A stretch of DNA of 64,000 bases from assembly GCF_013522825.1 (NCBI RefSeq), contig NZ_JAAMQZ010000006.1, positions 101,798 through 165,797 of the forward strand. The letters run 5' to 3'. How positions within the stretch are numbered: the stretch's first letter is position 1; the number at the start of each line of letters is the position of its first letter. A program made the translations under genes and the position numbers. Below the pieces are notes generated by a model. It had not been told where the DNA came from, did no database searches, and worked only from the letters and a program-made list of their open reading frames with translations. The stretch is from Stutzerimonas stutzeri. GTDB lineage: Bacteria; Pseudomonadota; Gammaproteobacteria; Pseudomonadales; Pseudomonadaceae. This document shows, piece after piece, positions 9,730-19,341 of this stretch.

Positions 9730-9890
9730 CGCTCAGGCCGGTCTCCGGGCTCTCGACTCGCATCGCGCTCGCCTTCCCATGCCGGGGCACAGTGGCGTTT
9801 GAGCGAACGGCGATCCCTGGGATCGCGGTCGATTACCGTTGCGGGGGCAGCGCCGGGATTGTTCGATTGAACGCACCGGCTTCCCGTTTA
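9730..9890 (-). promoter_or_regulatory. Cobalamin (AdoCbl) riboswitch
   Basis: On the minus strand this shows the conserved cobalamin riboswitch elements in order: GGGAAGCCGGTG (9886-9875), GCTGCCCCCGCAACGGTAA (9851-9833), the B12-box core GCCACTG (9796-9790), GGGAAGG (9780-9774 area) and AGCCCGGAGACCGGCC (about 9751-9736). It lies 120 bp upstream of the receptor start, on the same strand, so it is expected to turn off receptor and importer expression when B12 is bound. Confidence 0.97.
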
Positions 9891-9969
9891 ATGCGCGCCT
9901 TGCGGCGGCACACCTGAATGGAAAACGCGCGCACCATAGCCGGCGGCAGGCTTGGGCGCAATGACAACG

Positions 9970-10494
9970 TCAGGATTGAGGCAGCAAAATGAGATCGCCA
10001 TGGCCCACCGGTAGCCTGAACGCGGCGTCCAGCGGTTGCCCTGCGACCAGGTGATGCAGGGCGCGAATCGGCCCGGCGTGGGTCAGCAGGATGGCCTCCG
10101 TGTCGCCCAGCTCAGCCAGAAAGGCGCGCAGGCGCTCCAGCAGTTCGGGCAGGCTTTCGCCATCGGGCGGAGCGGCAGTCTGCCAGTTGTCGCCCCAGTG
10201 CCGTGCGGCGGGTGAGTCCAGTTCCGCCCAGGTACGGCCTTCCCAGTCACCGAAATTCAGTTCCTGCAGACGGGCGTCGATGCGGAAGGGGACGCCCAGC
10301 GTCTCGGCCAGGCTGCGGCAGCGTAGGCTCGGGCTGCTCCAGACGGGGGGCAAGCCCTTTGGAAACTGCCGTGCCAGCGTGTCGTGGACGGCACGCGCCT
10401 CTTCGGCAAAGCTCGCGGCCAGCGGTACGTCCAGCCGGCCATAGCACAGGTCGGTGGCCGTCACGCGGGTGTGGCGAATCAGACAAAGCGGCAC
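9970..10494 (-). CDS. cobC: CobC, alpha-ribazole phosphatase (histidine phosphatase family)
   Basis: Removes the phosphate of alpha-ribazole 5'-phosphate (or of adenosylcobalamin 5'-phosphate) in the last part of cobalamin assembly. The GTG start at 10494 gives 174 residues beginning [11 protein letters not shown], so the catalytic LIRHT motif is at the N-terminus as expected; a 28-residue upstream extension would lie inside cobS and was rejected. A second catalytic histidine appears in LLTHAGPIRAL (about 138). It overlaps the end of cobS by 16 bp. The riboswitch lies just beyond its stop and serves the next transcript. Confidence 0.88.
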   Translation of the reverse strand: MPLCLIRHTRVTATDLCYGRLDVPLAASFAEEARAVHDTLARQFPKGLPPVWSSPSLRCRSLAETLGVPFRIDARLQELNFGDWEGRTWAELDSPAARHWGDNWQTAAPPDGESLPELLERLRAFLAELGDTEAILLTHAGPIRALHHLVAGQPLDAAFRLPVGHGDLILLPQS

Positions 10495-11255
10495 AGCGCC
10501 AGGACTCCCAGCAGGAAGGTCAGCTCGCTCAGCTGTTGCAGCGCGCCCAGGCAGTCGCCGGTGAAACCACCGATCCACTTGCGTAGCCAGCGGGCGAACC
10601 AGAAACGCAGCGCGATCAATGGCAGCAGCGCCAGCCAGAGCGGCGCCGGTATCTCGATCCAGATAAAAGGCAGCAGCGCCAGGGTGGCTGCGACCAGCAA
10701 CCCGGTCGCCGACATGCGCACCGCCAGCGGCTTGGCCTTGCCTTCGGGGCGGGCGTAGGCCTCGGTGAGCATCATACTGGCGGCGTTGAGGCGGCTGATC
10801 GTATGCGCGAGGATCATGATCGGGATGATGATCGTCGCTGGCAGCGCACTAAGCAGCAGGAATTTGCCCACCAGGGTGCCGATGAGTGCGCTGGCGCCGT
10901 AGGTGCCCAGGCGCGAGTCCTGCATGATGGCGAGGATGCGCTCGCGATCCCAGCCACCGCCCATGCCGTCCATGCAGTCGGCCAGGCCGTCCTCGTGGAA
11001 GCAACCGGTCAGCAGCAGGCCGAAGGCCATGCTCAAGAGGATCGCGACCGACTCGGGCCAGAGCAAGGTCGCGCCCCAGTAGACCAGCGCACAGAGCGCG
11101 CCGATCAGGGTGCCGATCAGCGGGAAATAGATCGCCGCCTGGTTGAGCTCGTCCTCGGAGTAGGGCACCCGGGCGGGAATCGGGATACGGGTGAAGAACT
11201 GCAGCGAGAGCAGGAGGCGATCGCATTCGCGACGCAGCAAGGGGCGTTCGTTCAC
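10479..11255 (-). CDS. cobS: CobS, adenosylcobinamide-GDP ribazoletransferase
   Basis: Integral membrane enzyme joining adenosylcobinamide-GDP and alpha-ribazole(-phosphate) to make cobalamin(-phosphate); also named CobV. It is a 258-residue hydrophobic protein with the family motif [18 protein letters not shown] (about 83-100), an acidic metal-binding cluster. It starts with GTG at 11255, and the GTGA overlaps the cobT stop. Sits between cobT and cobC in one tightly overlapping operon. Confidence 0.96.
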   Translation of the reverse strand: MNERPLLRRECDRLLLSLQFFTRIPIPARVPYSEDELNQAAIYFPLIGTLIGALCALVYWGATLLWPESVAILLSMAFGLLLTGCFHEDGLADCMDGMGGGWDRERILAIMQDSRLGTYGASALIGTLVGKFLLLSALPATIIIPIMILAHTISRLNAASMMLTEAYARPEGKAKPLAVRMSATGLLVAATLALLPFIWIEIPAPLWLALLPLIALRFWFARWLRKWIGGFTGDCLGALQQLSELTFLLGVLALCRFV

Positions 11256-12307
11256 GGCGCGGCCTCGTCGCTCACGCCGGCTTCCTCGAAGGAGGCCATC
11301 TCGTTGAGAAAGCCGCAGGCCGCCTGCAGCAGCGGCCAGGCCAGCACCGCGCCGCTGCCTTCGCCGAGGCGCAGGTCCAGTTGCAGCAACGGCGTGGCGC
11401 GCAAATGCTCCAGCAGCAGCGGGTGGCCGCCCTCGTTTGAGCGATGGCCGAACACGGCGTAGCCACGCACCGCGGGCGCGATCTGCATCGCTGCCAGCAG
11501 CGCGGCGCTGGCAATGAATCCATCAATGACGATCAGCGCGCCTTTTTCCGCAGCACCGAGCATGGCGCCGGTCATCATCACCACTTCGAAGCCGCCCACC
11601 TCCGCAAGTACGTCGAGCACGTCGTGCGGCCCCGGCCCGACGCGCGCCGCGACCGCCTCCAGGATGGCCACCTTGCGCGCCAGCCCGGTGTCGTCCAGGC
11701 CGGTGCCGCGCCCGGTACCGACAGCGATTGGCAGACCGGCGAGAAAATGCGCCAGCAGCGTGGCGCTGGAAGTATTGCCGATGCCCATCTCGCCGAAGGC
11801 CAGCACGTTGCTGCCTTTTTCCACCTCTTCATGGGCGATGCGCCGTCCGGTTTCCAGACCCTGCAGGGCCTGGGCGCGAGTCATGGCCGGGGCTGCCAGC
11901 GCATTGGCGGTGCCGAAGCCGAGCTTCTCGTGGCGCAGCGGCAGGTCGCTGGGGAAATCGGCATTGACCCCGGCATCCACCACTTGCAGGGCGAAGCCAT
12001 GCTGGCGGGCGAAGCTATTGGTGGCCGCGCCGCCAGCGAGGAAGTTGTAGACCATCTGCGGTGTGACTTCCGGTGGGTAGGCGCTGACGCCCGCTTGGGC
12101 CAGCCCATGGTCGGCAGCGAAGATGGTCAGGCTTGGGCGCTGCAGCTTTGGGCTGAGTGTCTGCTGGACCAGACCGATCTGCAGGGCCAGAGTTTCCAGC
12201 TGTCCCAGTGCGCCCAGCGGTTTGGTCTTGCGGTCGATCTTGTGGCGCAGCGCAGGGATTAGCGCGGGGTCGGGGGAGTGGATGGTGAAGATGGGTGGGG
12301 ATGACAT
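11252..12307 (-). CDS. cobT: CobT, nicotinate-nucleotide:dimethylbenzimidazole phosphoribosyltransferase
   Basis: Activates the lower ligand base: transfers phosphoribose from nicotinate mononucleotide to 5,6-dimethylbenzimidazole to give alpha-ribazole 5'-phosphate; cytosolic. The start MSSPPIF at 12307 gives 351 residues, the usual Pseudomonas length; a 31-residue upstream extension runs into repeat DNA. Visible motifs are [26 protein letters not shown] and the C-terminal GEGSGA with the likely catalytic glutamate. No riboswitch is seen upstream. cobP/cobU, often adjacent in pseudomonads, is not present here. Confidence 0.95.
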   Translation of the reverse strand: MSSPPIFTIHSPDPALIPALRHKIDRKTKPLGALGQLETLALQIGLVQQTLSPKLQRPSLTIFAADHGLAQAGVSAYPPEVTPQMVYNFLAGGAATNSFARQHGFALQVVDAGVNADFPSDLPLRHEKLGFGTANALAAPAMTRAQALQGLETGRRIAHEEVEKGSNVLAFGEMGIGNTSSATLLAHFLAGLPIAVGTGRGTGLDDTGLARKVAILEAVAARVGPGPHDVLDVLAEVGGFEVVMMTGAMLGAAEKGALIVIDGFIASAALLAAMQIAPAVRGYAVFGHRSNEGGHPLLLEHLRATPLLQLDLRLGEGSGAVLAWPLLQAACGFLNEMASFEEAGVSDEAAP

Positions 12308-12634
12308 GAGGGCTCGTACCGGTTGTGCGGCCAGCAGGCCGGGTCGCAAGAGAGCTACAGTTTGGCGGGTTGTGCGGAAAAGCCCTTTGGCGTTTTCCAC
12401 CCGTAGGTCGGGTCGCGCTTCACCGACCCGACGAGCGAACGCTCAGACGCTTCCAGGGGTGGTGTCTTGTTCGTTGGTTTACGCCTTCGGATCGTCGGAT
12501 TACGCCTGCGGAAACCCGTATTACGCCTTCGGCTAATACAGGCTACGGTAACCGCGGCATGCGGGTCGCTTTTCGTAGGGTGGAATCGCCGAAGGCGCTT
12601 CCGCCGCTTGCCTGAGATAGGGCTGACCGGTTCG
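12308..12634. repeat. 327-bp gene-free region between dxs and cobT with hairpin repeats
   Basis: No gene is seen. It contains GTAGGTCGGGTC...GACCCGAC (12403-12434), two inverted-orientation GGATTA-type units (about 12488-12545) and GTAGGGTGGAA-TCGCCGAAGGCG-CTTCC (12575-12606). The cobT promoter must lie in 12308-12400, which I cannot pinpoint. Confidence 0.8.
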
Positions 12635-14524
12635 TTATATTTTCGCCAGCCGCGCCCGTACCGCCGCTTCAATCCCCACTGCATCCAGGCCGCATTCTGC
12701 GAGCATCTGCGAGGGTTTGGCATGCTCGACGTAAATATCCGGCAGGCCCAGCTGCAACAGCGGCCTGACGATGGCCTTGGCGGCGAGGAACTCGCTCACC
12801 GCGCTGCCGGCGCCGCCCATGATGCTGTTTTCCTCGATGGTCACCAGCAACTCATGGGCGTCGGCCAGCTGCCGTACCAGGGCTTCGTCCAGCGGTTTGA
12901 CGAAGCGCATGTCGACGACCGTGGCATCCAGGGTTTCGCCAACTTCCAGCGCTTCGGCCAACTGCACGCCGAAGACCAGCAGCGCCACTTTCGAGCCTTG
13001 GCGACGAATGACGCCCTTGCCGATTTCCAGTGGCTCCAGGCCGGGTTCGATAACCGCATTGGGGCCGGTGCCGCGTGGGTAGCGCACCGCTGCCGGGCCT
13101 TCGAACAGGTAGCCGGTGGTGAGCATGCGGCGCATCTCGTTCTCGTCGCTGGGGGTCATCACCAGCATGCCGGGAATGCAGCGCAGGTACGACAGATCGA
13201 AACTGCCGGCATGGGTCGGGCCATCCTCGCCCACCAGCCCGGCGCGGTCGATGGCGAACAGCACGTCGAGATTCTGCACCGCCACATCGTGGATCAACTG
13301 GTCGTAGGCGCGCTGCAGGAACGTGGAATAGATCGCCACCACCGGCTTGGCGCCTTCGCAGGCCATGCCGGCGGCCAGTGTCACCGCGTGCTGCTCGGCG
13401 ATGGCGACGTCGAAGTAGCGCTCGGGAAAGCGCTCGCTGAAGGCTACCAGGTCCGAGCCTTCCTTCATCGCGGGCGTGATGCCGGCCAGGCGGGTATCAG
13501 CCGCGGCCATGTCGCACAGCCACTGGCCGAACACGTTGGAGTAGCGCGGGCCGGACGGCGGCTTGGGTTTCCTGGGGGCGTCCAGCGGTTCCAGCTTGTT
13601 GATCGCATGCCAGGTGATGGGGTCGACTTCCGCCGGGGCGAAGCCCTTGCCCTTCTTGGTCACCACATGCAGGAACTGCGGGCCGGACAGGTCACGCATA
13701 TTGCGCAGCGTGGCGATCAGCGTCGGCAGGTCGTGGCCGTCGATGGGGCCGATGTAGTTCCAGCCCAGCTCCTCGAACAGGGTGCCGGGCACCAGCATGC
13801 CCTTGGCGTATTCCTCGGTGCGGCGGGCGATTTCCCAGGCGCCGGGCAGGCGCGAGAGGACCTTCTTGCTGCCTTCGCGCATGCTGCTGTAGGTACGACT
13901 GGAAAGGATCTTCGCCAGGTAGTTGGACATGCCGCCGACGTTGCGCGAGATCGACATGTCGTTGTCGTTGAGCACCACCAGCATGTCGGCGCCGACTTCC
14001 GGCGCATGGTTGAGCGCCTCGAAGGCCATGCCGGCGGTCAGCGCGCCGTCACCGATCACGGCGATGGACTTGCGCTTCTGGCCCTGCAGACGTGCGGCGA
14101 TGGCCATGCCCAGCGCGGCGCTGATGGAGGTGCTGGAATGGCCGACGCCGAAGGTGTCGTACTCGCTTTCGCTGCGACGAGGGAAGGCGGCCAGGCCGTC
14201 CTTCTGGCGCAGGCTGGCCATCTGCTCGCGGCGTCCGGTGAGGATCTTGTGCGGGTAGGCTTGGTGGCCCACATCCCAGACCAGGCGGTCGTCCGGGGTG
14301 TCGAAAACGTAATGCAGCGCGATGGTCAGCTCGATCACGCCAAGACCGGCGCCGAAGTGCCCGCCGGTCTGGCCGACGCTGAACAGCAGATCCTGGCGCA
14401 GCTCGTTAGCGAGTTCTACGAGTTCCGCCTCGCCCAGGCGACGCAGCTGCGCGGGCGTGGCGGCGCGGTCAAGAATGGGCGTTTGGGGGCGAAGCCGAGG
14501 AATCTCATGGAACGTCTTGAGCAT
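12635..14524 (-). CDS. dxs: Dxs, 1-deoxy-D-xylulose-5-phosphate synthase
   Basis: Thiamine diphosphate enzyme condensing pyruvate and glyceraldehyde 3-phosphate, first step of the MEP isoprenoid pathway and a precursor for thiamine and pyridoxal; cytosolic. Start [13 protein letters not shown] at 14524 gives 629 residues, like Pseudomonas Dxs; the upstream extension has no family similarity. The ThDP-binding segment [16 protein letters not shown] and [13 protein letters not shown] are present, and [18 protein letters not shown] carries the catalytic glutamate region. Last gene of xseB-ispA-dxs. Confidence 0.98.
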   Translation of the reverse strand: MLKTFHEIPRLRPQTPILDRAATPAQLRRLGEAELVELANELRQDLLFSVGQTGGHFGAGLGVIELTIALHYVFDTPDDRLVWDVGHQAYPHKILTGRREQMASLRQKDGLAAFPRRSESEYDTFGVGHSSTSISAALGMAIAARLQGQKRKSIAVIGDGALTAGMAFEALNHAPEVGADMLVVLNDNDMSISRNVGGMSNYLAKILSSRTYSSMREGSKKVLSRLPGAWEIARRTEEYAKGMLVPGTLFEELGWNYIGPIDGHDLPTLIATLRNMRDLSGPQFLHVVTKKGKGFAPAEVDPITWHAINKLEPLDAPRKPKPPSGPRYSNVFGQWLCDMAAADTRLAGITPAMKEGSDLVAFSERFPERYFDVAIAEQHAVTLAAGMACEGAKPVVAIYSTFLQRAYDQLIHDVAVQNLDVLFAIDRAGLVGEDGPTHAGSFDLSYLRCIPGMLVMTPSDENEMRRMLTTGYLFEGPAAVRYPRGTGPNAVIEPGLEPLEIGKGVIRRQGSKVALLVFGVQLAEALEVGETLDATVVDMRFVKPLDEALVRQLADAHELLVTIEENSIMGGAGSAVSEFLAAKAIVRPLLQLGLPDIYVEHAKPSQMLAECGLDAVGIEAAVRARLAKI

Positions 14525-14653
14525 CGGGCGAATCGTTTTTGGCTGAAAAAAGAGCCGCAGTTTACCCGATGGGCTCGACGATAAGAATGACCGTGGCGCT
14601 AACAGGGCCACGGTGGGGTGGTCCGGGTCGGAATGCCGCCGCGGAAAGCGCTA

Positions 14654-15538
14654 TCAGCTGCGGCGTTCGACGATAAAGCGCGCCAGCTCGCGCAGCGGCC
14701 CGGCGCTCGCACCGAAAGGTTGCAGCGCGTGCAGGGCCAGATCGCGCAGCTCCAGCGCGTAGGCCTTTGCCGCGTCCATGCCCAGCAGGGACGGGTAGGT
14801 GGGCTTGTCGCGGGCGATATCGGCGCCCTGGTGCTTGCCCAGGGTGGCGGTGTCGCTTTCCACATCGAGGATGTCGTCCTGTACCTGAAAGGCCAGGCCG
14901 ACCGCTTCGGCGTATTGCTGCAGCGCGGCCAGGCTGACGGCATCGGCACGGCCACTGGCGAGTGCGCCCAGGCGCACGGAGGCTTCGATCAGGGCGCCGG
15001 TCTTGTGCCGGTGCATCAGCTCCAGCGCCTCGCGGTCGAGTTTGCAAGCCACCGAGCCGAGATCGATGGCCTGGCCACCGACCATTCCGCCGGGGCCGGC
15101 GGCGCGGGCCAGACTGCTGAACATTTCCAGGCGCAGCGCGGGATCGGCCGGGTTGTGCGTCGGTGCGGCCAGCGCTTCGAAGGCGAGGCTCTGCAGGCCG
15201 TCGCCGGCGAGGATCGCGCAGGCTTCGTCGAAGGCCTTGTGGGTGGTGGGCTGGCCACGACGCAGGTCGTCGTCGTCCATGGCCGGCAGGTCGTCATGCA
15301 CCAGTGAATAGGCGTGGATCAGCTCGACTGCGCAGGCGGCGCCATCGGCCTGGGCCGCATCGCCTTCGAGCGCCTCGCAGGCGGCGTAGACCAGCAGCGG
15401 ACGCACGCGCTTGCCGCCGTTCATCACGCTGTAGCGCATGGCCTGGTAGAGGCGTTCGAGTTGTGGGCGGGGGGCGACGAAGAGGGCGCTCAGGCGGTTG
15501 TCGACGCGCGCCTGACAGCGCTGCTGGTAGGCGATCAT
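14654..15538 (-). CDS. ispA: IspA, (2E,6E)-farnesyl diphosphate synthase
   Basis: Prenyltransferase making farnesyl diphosphate from IPP and DMAPP/GPP; cytosolic. The 294-residue protein has the first aspartate-rich motif in [12 protein letters not shown] (about 82-93) and the second in QVQDDILD (about 222-229), plus NGGKRVRP near residue 40. The ATG overlaps the xseB stop by 4 bp. A 129-bp gap separates it from dxs. Confidence 0.97.
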   Translation of the reverse strand: MIAYQQRCQARVDNRLSALFVAPRPQLERLYQAMRYSVMNGGKRVRPLLVYAACEALEGDAAQADGAACAVELIHAYSLVHDDLPAMDDDDLRRGQPTTHKAFDEACAILAGDGLQSLAFEALAAPTHNPADPALRLEMFSSLARAAGPGGMVGGQAIDLGSVACKLDREALELMHRHKTGALIEASVRLGALASGRADAVSLAALQQYAEAVGLAFQVQDDILDVESDTATLGKHQGADIARDKPTYPSLLGMDAAKAYALELRDLALHALQPFGASAGPLRELARFIVERRS

Positions 15539-15777
15539 GCTTCGGGATCCACTTCGAACGGGGTTTCCTGCAGCTTGCCGTCGCGTTCGAGCAGGATCTG
15601 CACCTTCTGTTCGGCCTGGCTGAGTGCGGCCTGGCAGTCGCGGGTCAGGCCGATGCCCTGCTCGAAGCAGGTCAGCGAGTCTTCCAGCGACAGCTCGCCG
15701 CTTTCCAGTCGTTCGACCAGCTGTTGCAGCTCGGCGAGGGATTGTTCGAAATCGAGGGCGACTTTCTTGCGGGCCAT
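15535..15777 (-). CDS. xseB: XseB, exodeoxyribonuclease VII small subunit
   Basis: Small helical subunit of exonuclease VII, which degrades single-stranded DNA with XseA. The start [17 protein letters not shown] at 15777 gives 80 residues, the family length; the upstream in-frame extension is not conserved. Conserved region [19 protein letters not shown] is recognisable as [19 protein letters not shown]. First gene of the xseB-ispA-dxs unit. xseA is not in the window. Confidence 0.95.
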   Translation of the reverse strand: MARKKVALDFEQSLAELQQLVERLESGELSLEDSLTCFEQGIGLTRDCQAALSQAEQKVQILLERDGKLQETPFEVDPEA

Positions 15778-15940
15778 GGCGGAACCTGTTCTGTACGGCG
15801 GCTTTGAAACGGTCGCGACACTAGCAGAGCCGGGCGGAAAAAGCACTGCGGGTGGACAGGAACGCCAGTCGCTTTTTGCTTCAGGCTTCACCTACGCTCG
15901 ACTGGTGAAGCGTGGCCCGATCTCTCGGCTCAGATAAACG

Positions 15941-16058
15941 ATGGAAGCGCCTTCGGCGATTCCATCCTACGATTGCACGGCATCCGATATTCGTAGCCTG
16001 GATTAGCCAAAGGCGTAATCCGGGTTTCCGCAGGCGTAATCCGGTATTCGGAAGGCGG
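15941..16058. repeat. Hairpin repeats between TauE-like gene and xseB
   Basis: An inverted-orientation unit GGAAGCGCCTTCGGCGATTCC ending CATCCTAC (15941-15970) is followed by GTAGCCTGGATTA-GCCAAAGGC-TAATCC (from 15993) and two degenerate GTAATCCGG-type copies. Same family as the other intergenic hairpins. Nothing else is seen between 15778 and 16059. Confidence 0.8.
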
Positions 16059-16059
16059 G

Positions 16060-16830
16060 TTATCGCCAATACGTCGTCCAGAAGTAATAGACGGTCATGC
16101 TTGCGCCTACCAGGATCACGAATGCCCGTAACCAGCGGGCCGGCAGTTTCTGGCTCAGCGCGCCACCGGCATAACCGCCCAGTGTGGTGCCGATCAGCAG
16201 GATCGCCAGTTCAGACCAGCTCACCCGCCCGGCGATGATGAAGGTGGCGGTGGCGACGCTGTAGATCACTGCGGAAATCAGGTTCTTCAGCGCGTTGGCG
16301 CGCACCAGCGGGTGGCCTTCGATGGAGAAGGCCGCCAGTTGCAGGATGCCCATGCCCGCGCCGAAGTAGCCGCCGTAGATGGATACCAGTCCGTGCGCGG
16401 CCAGAGATAGCGGCGCGTGCGGTGGTACTTCGCCGGCCTCCTTGCGCCGGGACGCCAGCCAGCGGCTCAGCAGGGGGCTGGCGGCGAACAGTGCGGTGGC
16501 CAGCAACAGAAGCCAGGGGATCAGCAGGCTGAACACATCATCGCCGCTGACCAGCAGCAGGATGCCGCCGAGCAGGCCGCCGCCCAAGCCGGCCAGCAAC
16601 AAGGGCAGCAGATAGCGCCCCAGTGGGCGCAGGCTGGTACGCGCCGCCCAGGCACCGGCGAGGCTCGCCGGCCAGAGCGCGACGGCGTTGGTGGCGTTGG
16701 CCGTCACCGGTGGCAGGCCGATGGCGAGCAGTGCGGGAAAGGAAAAGAAGGTGCCGCCACCGGCCAGGGCGTTCATTCCGCCTGCGGCGAAACCGGCAGC
16801 GATGAGCAGCAGCATATCGAACAGGGACAT
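16060..16830 (-). CDS. TauE/SafE-family sulfite/organosulfur exporter-like membrane protein
   Basis: A 256-residue, very hydrophobic protein with about eight membrane segments. The N-terminal FAAGGMNALAGGGTFFSFPALL and the mid-protein GLVSIYGGYFGAGMGILQL are the duplicated glycine-rich signatures of the TauE/SafE (DUF81) family. Members are thought to move sulfite, taurine-derived or other small anions across the inner membrane; the substrate here is unknown. It stands alone between the xseB operon and the GGDEF-EAL gene. Confidence 0.85.
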   Translation of the reverse strand: MSLFDMLLLIAAGFAAGGMNALAGGGTFFSFPALLAIGLPPVTANATNAVALWPASLAGAWAARTSLRPLGRYLLPLLLAGLGGGLLGGILLLVSGDDVFSLLIPWLLLLATALFAASPLLSRWLASRRKEAGEVPPHAPLSLAAHGLVSIYGGYFGAGMGILQLAAFSIEGHPLVRANALKNLISAVIYSVATATFIIAGRVSWSELAILLIGTTLGGYAGGALSQKLPARWLRAFVILVGASMTVYYFWTTYWR

Positions 16831-16965
16831 CGGATGCGCTCGGTGACAAAAAGACGCAGGTTAGCCTTGCCGTTGCGCTACGCCAAGGGCGTTGCCGTTG
16901 CGTGCGGGTTTCGCTGCGCTTTCAACAGACCCGTTTTTCCGGATGGAGGCATGAACCGTAGGGCT

Positions 16966-19341
16966 CTATGCCCTGGCCGACGGCAGGACGTCATAGCGGT
17001 TGAGACAGCACTGTTCCGCCGGCTGCGGGCGTGAATAGAAGTAGCCTTGCAGGCTGGGGCAGTCATTGAGTAGCAGGAAGGCTGCCTGACGCTCGTTTTC
17101 CACGCCTTCGGCCACCACGTGCAGGCCCAGGTGGCTGGCCATGATCAGAATGCCGCGCACCAGGGCTACCGAGTGTGCGCTGTCCGGCAGGTCGGCGACG
17201 AATTCGCGGTCGATCTTGATGCCGTCGAAGGCGAATTTCTGCAGATAGGTCAGGGACGCGTAGCCGGTGCCGAAGTCATCCAGCAGCAACGGCATGCCCA
17301 GCGCGCGCAAGCGTGTCAGGGTCGTCTGGACATGCTCGTCGGCAGCCAGCAGGGCGCTTTCGGTGATTTCCAGTTCGAGCAGCTCGGGGCTGACGTCTTC
17401 CTCATGAAGAATGTCGCGCAGGCAACCGGCCAGATCGGCCTGGCGGAAGTCCAGTGGTGACAGATTGACCGCGATGCGTATCCTGTGTTTTCCCTGTTGC
17501 CACAGGCGAGCCTGGCGGCAGGCCTGGCGAAAAACCCAGCGCGTGACGTCGATGATCATCCCGCTTTCTTCCAGCACTGGAATGAAGTCGCTGGGCGGGA
17601 CCAGGCCGCGACTTGGCGACTGCCAGCGCAGCAGCGCTTCCATCGCCCTTGGCCGTCCCTGGCTGTCCACTTGCGGCTGGAAGTGCAGGACGAACTGTTC
17701 GCACTCCAGTGCCTGGCGAAGCTCCAGCTCCAGTTGATGGCGTCGCTCCGCCACTGCACCCAGCGTGTCGGAATAAGCCACGATGCAGTTGCGCCCGGCA
17801 TCCTTGGCCGCATACAGGGCCAGATCCACCTGCTTGAGCAGATCATTGGCGGTGCCGCTCCCGGAGCTGCTGGCGATGCCGATGCTGGGGCTGATGCGGC
17901 ATTCGTACTGACCGATCCGTATCGCCGGTGCAAGATCGTCGATGATGCGCTGACCGAGGGCCAGGGCGTCCGAGGGTTCGACCGCTTCGAGCAGCAGCAT
18001 GAACTCGTCGCCACCGGATCGCGCCAGCACACTGGGGGCAGGCGTCAGGCGCGTCAGCCGGGTCGCTATCTTGACCAGCAGAAAATCGCCGACCTCATGG
18101 CCGAGGGCATCGTTGATGCGCTTGAAGTGGTCGATATCGATGAACAGCAGGCTCAGGTGGGTGCCTTGGCTCAGCAGATGCTCCAGACGTTGCACCAGAT
18201 AATGCCGGTTCGCCAGATGCGTCAATGGGTCGTAATGGGCCAGGAAGCGCAAGTTCTGCTCAGTCTCCAGCCGCTCGCTGATATCGCGCAGCAACAGCAG
18301 GTAGTGCTGCGTCTTGCGGTGGCGGAATGGGGTGCAGCTGACTTCCAGTGGCACCTGCTGGCCGTTGCGCAACCCGGTCAGTTCGAGCGCCGTGCTCTTG
18401 TCTAGCATGCGCTGCGCCGCGTCCTGGTCGAGTAGCAGGTCCTCGACGGCTGTTGCGATCAGTTCCAGTGGAGTGCGGGCGAACAGCCGGGCGGCGGCCA
18501 GGTTGGCCTGTTCGATGCGCAGTTCGTGGTCCACGACGAGCATGCCGACCGGGGCGGTATTGATCAGGTCGCGCATCATGCGCCCGCTTTCCGAGAGCGC
18601 CGCCTGGCGGTCGTAGAGCTGGTGCATCATCTGGCTCAGGGTGCGCGCCAGGGTGGCGATTTCGTCCCGGCCCCCGACCGCCGGCGCCTGCGGCAGATGA
18701 TGAGCGGCGAAGTGGCGCGCCGCCTGCTCGACGCGGGCCAGGCGGCGGGTAATCAACCGGCCATAGAAGAAATTCAACGCCAGACCCAGGAAGAACAGCA
18801 GAGCAAGGATCTGCGCCAGATAGCCCCAGGCATCTCGCTTGATCTGCTGCAGCTGGGTGGTGAAATCCAGTTCGACGAGCAAGGCGTCATGCTGACGGGC
18901 CGGTATCTGCCCGGTACGGTCCAGCGGGTAGATCGCCAACTGGCGCTGACCGGCGAGCGGTAGCCAGATGGGATGGCCCCTGCGCACGTGTGCCTTCAGG
19001 GCGGCTGGACTGATGGCATCCAACTGGTCGGCCTGCAGGTCGAGGCGAGTTGCGGCAACAATGCGCAGCTCCCTGTCGATCACCATCGCCCAGACGATGC
19101 CATCGAGGCTGGCGAGATCGGCCAGCTCGATTTCGAGTTCGGTGGTGCGCCCTTGGCGTACATGGTCGCTCAGGCTGCTTTGCAGCAGGGCGAAATGCTG
19201 CTTGGTGCGGTTCTGCCAGTCCTGCACGGCCTCTTCGATACTGCCGGGAACCTGGAAGGTGGTCAGCAACAACGTGAACAGTGCCGCGAACAGGCCGAGC
19301 AGCAGCGGCAGGGACAGGCGCAGGGGCATTCGCGTCAGCAT
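16966..19341 (-). CDS. Membrane sensor with HAMP, PAS, GGDEF and EAL domains (c-di-GMP turnover)
   Basis: A 791-residue inner-membrane signalling protein. Order: TM1 (about 8-28), periplasmic region (about 29-170), TM2 (about 172-192), HAMP-like linker (about 193-245), PAS (about 258-370), GGDEF (about 372-530), EAL (about 545-785). The GGDEF site is intact (RSGGDEF, about 440). The EAL domain keeps EALLRW (about 567), the asparagine in NLSPLDFR, ITES, the DDFGTGYASL aspartates, KIDREFV and VAEGVEN, so both synthesis and hydrolysis of c-di-GMP are possible. It overlaps the upstream solute-binding lipoprotein gene by 7 bp, suggesting that the binding protein reports a periplasmic ligand to this sensor. 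Confidence 0.93.
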   Translation of the reverse strand: MLTRMPLRLSLPLLLGLFAALFTLLLTTFQVPGSIEEAVQDWQNRTKQHFALLQSSLSDHVRQGRTTELEIELADLASLDGIVWAMVIDRELRIVAATRLDLQADQLDAISPAALKAHVRRGHPIWLPLAGQRQLAIYPLDRTGQIPARQHDALLVELDFTTQLQQIKRDAWGYLAQILALLFFLGLALNFFYGRLITRRLARVEQAARHFAAHHLPQAPAVGGRDEIATLARTLSQMMHQLYDRQAALSESGRMMRDLINTAPVGMLVVDHELRIEQANLAAARLFARTPLELIATAVEDLLLDQDAAQRMLDKSTALELTGLRNGQQVPLEVSCTPFRHRKTQHYLLLLRDISERLETEQNLRFLAHYDPLTHLANRHYLVQRLEHLLSQGTHLSLLFIDIDHFKRINDALGHEVGDFLLVKIATRLTRLTPAPSVLARSGGDEFMLLLEAVEPSDALALGQRIIDDLAPAIRIGQYECRISPSIGIASSSGSGTANDLLKQVDLALYAAKDAGRNCIVAYSDTLGAVAERRHQLELELRQALECEQFVLHFQPQVDSQGRPRAMEALLRWQSPSRGLVPPSDFIPVLEESGMIIDVTRWVFRQACRQARLWQQGKHRIRIAVNLSPLDFRQADLAGCLRDILHEEDVSPELLELEITESALLAADEHVQTTLTRLRALGMPLLLDDFGTGYASLTYLQKFAFDGIKIDREFVADLPDSAHSVALVRGILIMASHLGLHVVAEGVENERQAAFLLLNDCPSLQGYFYSRPQPAEQCCLNRYDVLPSARA

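Noticed and set aside
12467..14584. Long open frame of 705 codons antisense to dxs
   Set aside because: A shadow frame typical of GC-rich DNA. Dxs on the other strand is unambiguous. The same applies to long antisense frames over the btuB-like receptor (7964-9649), amiB (38662-40056), mutL (39936-41930) and ygiQ (60974-63214).
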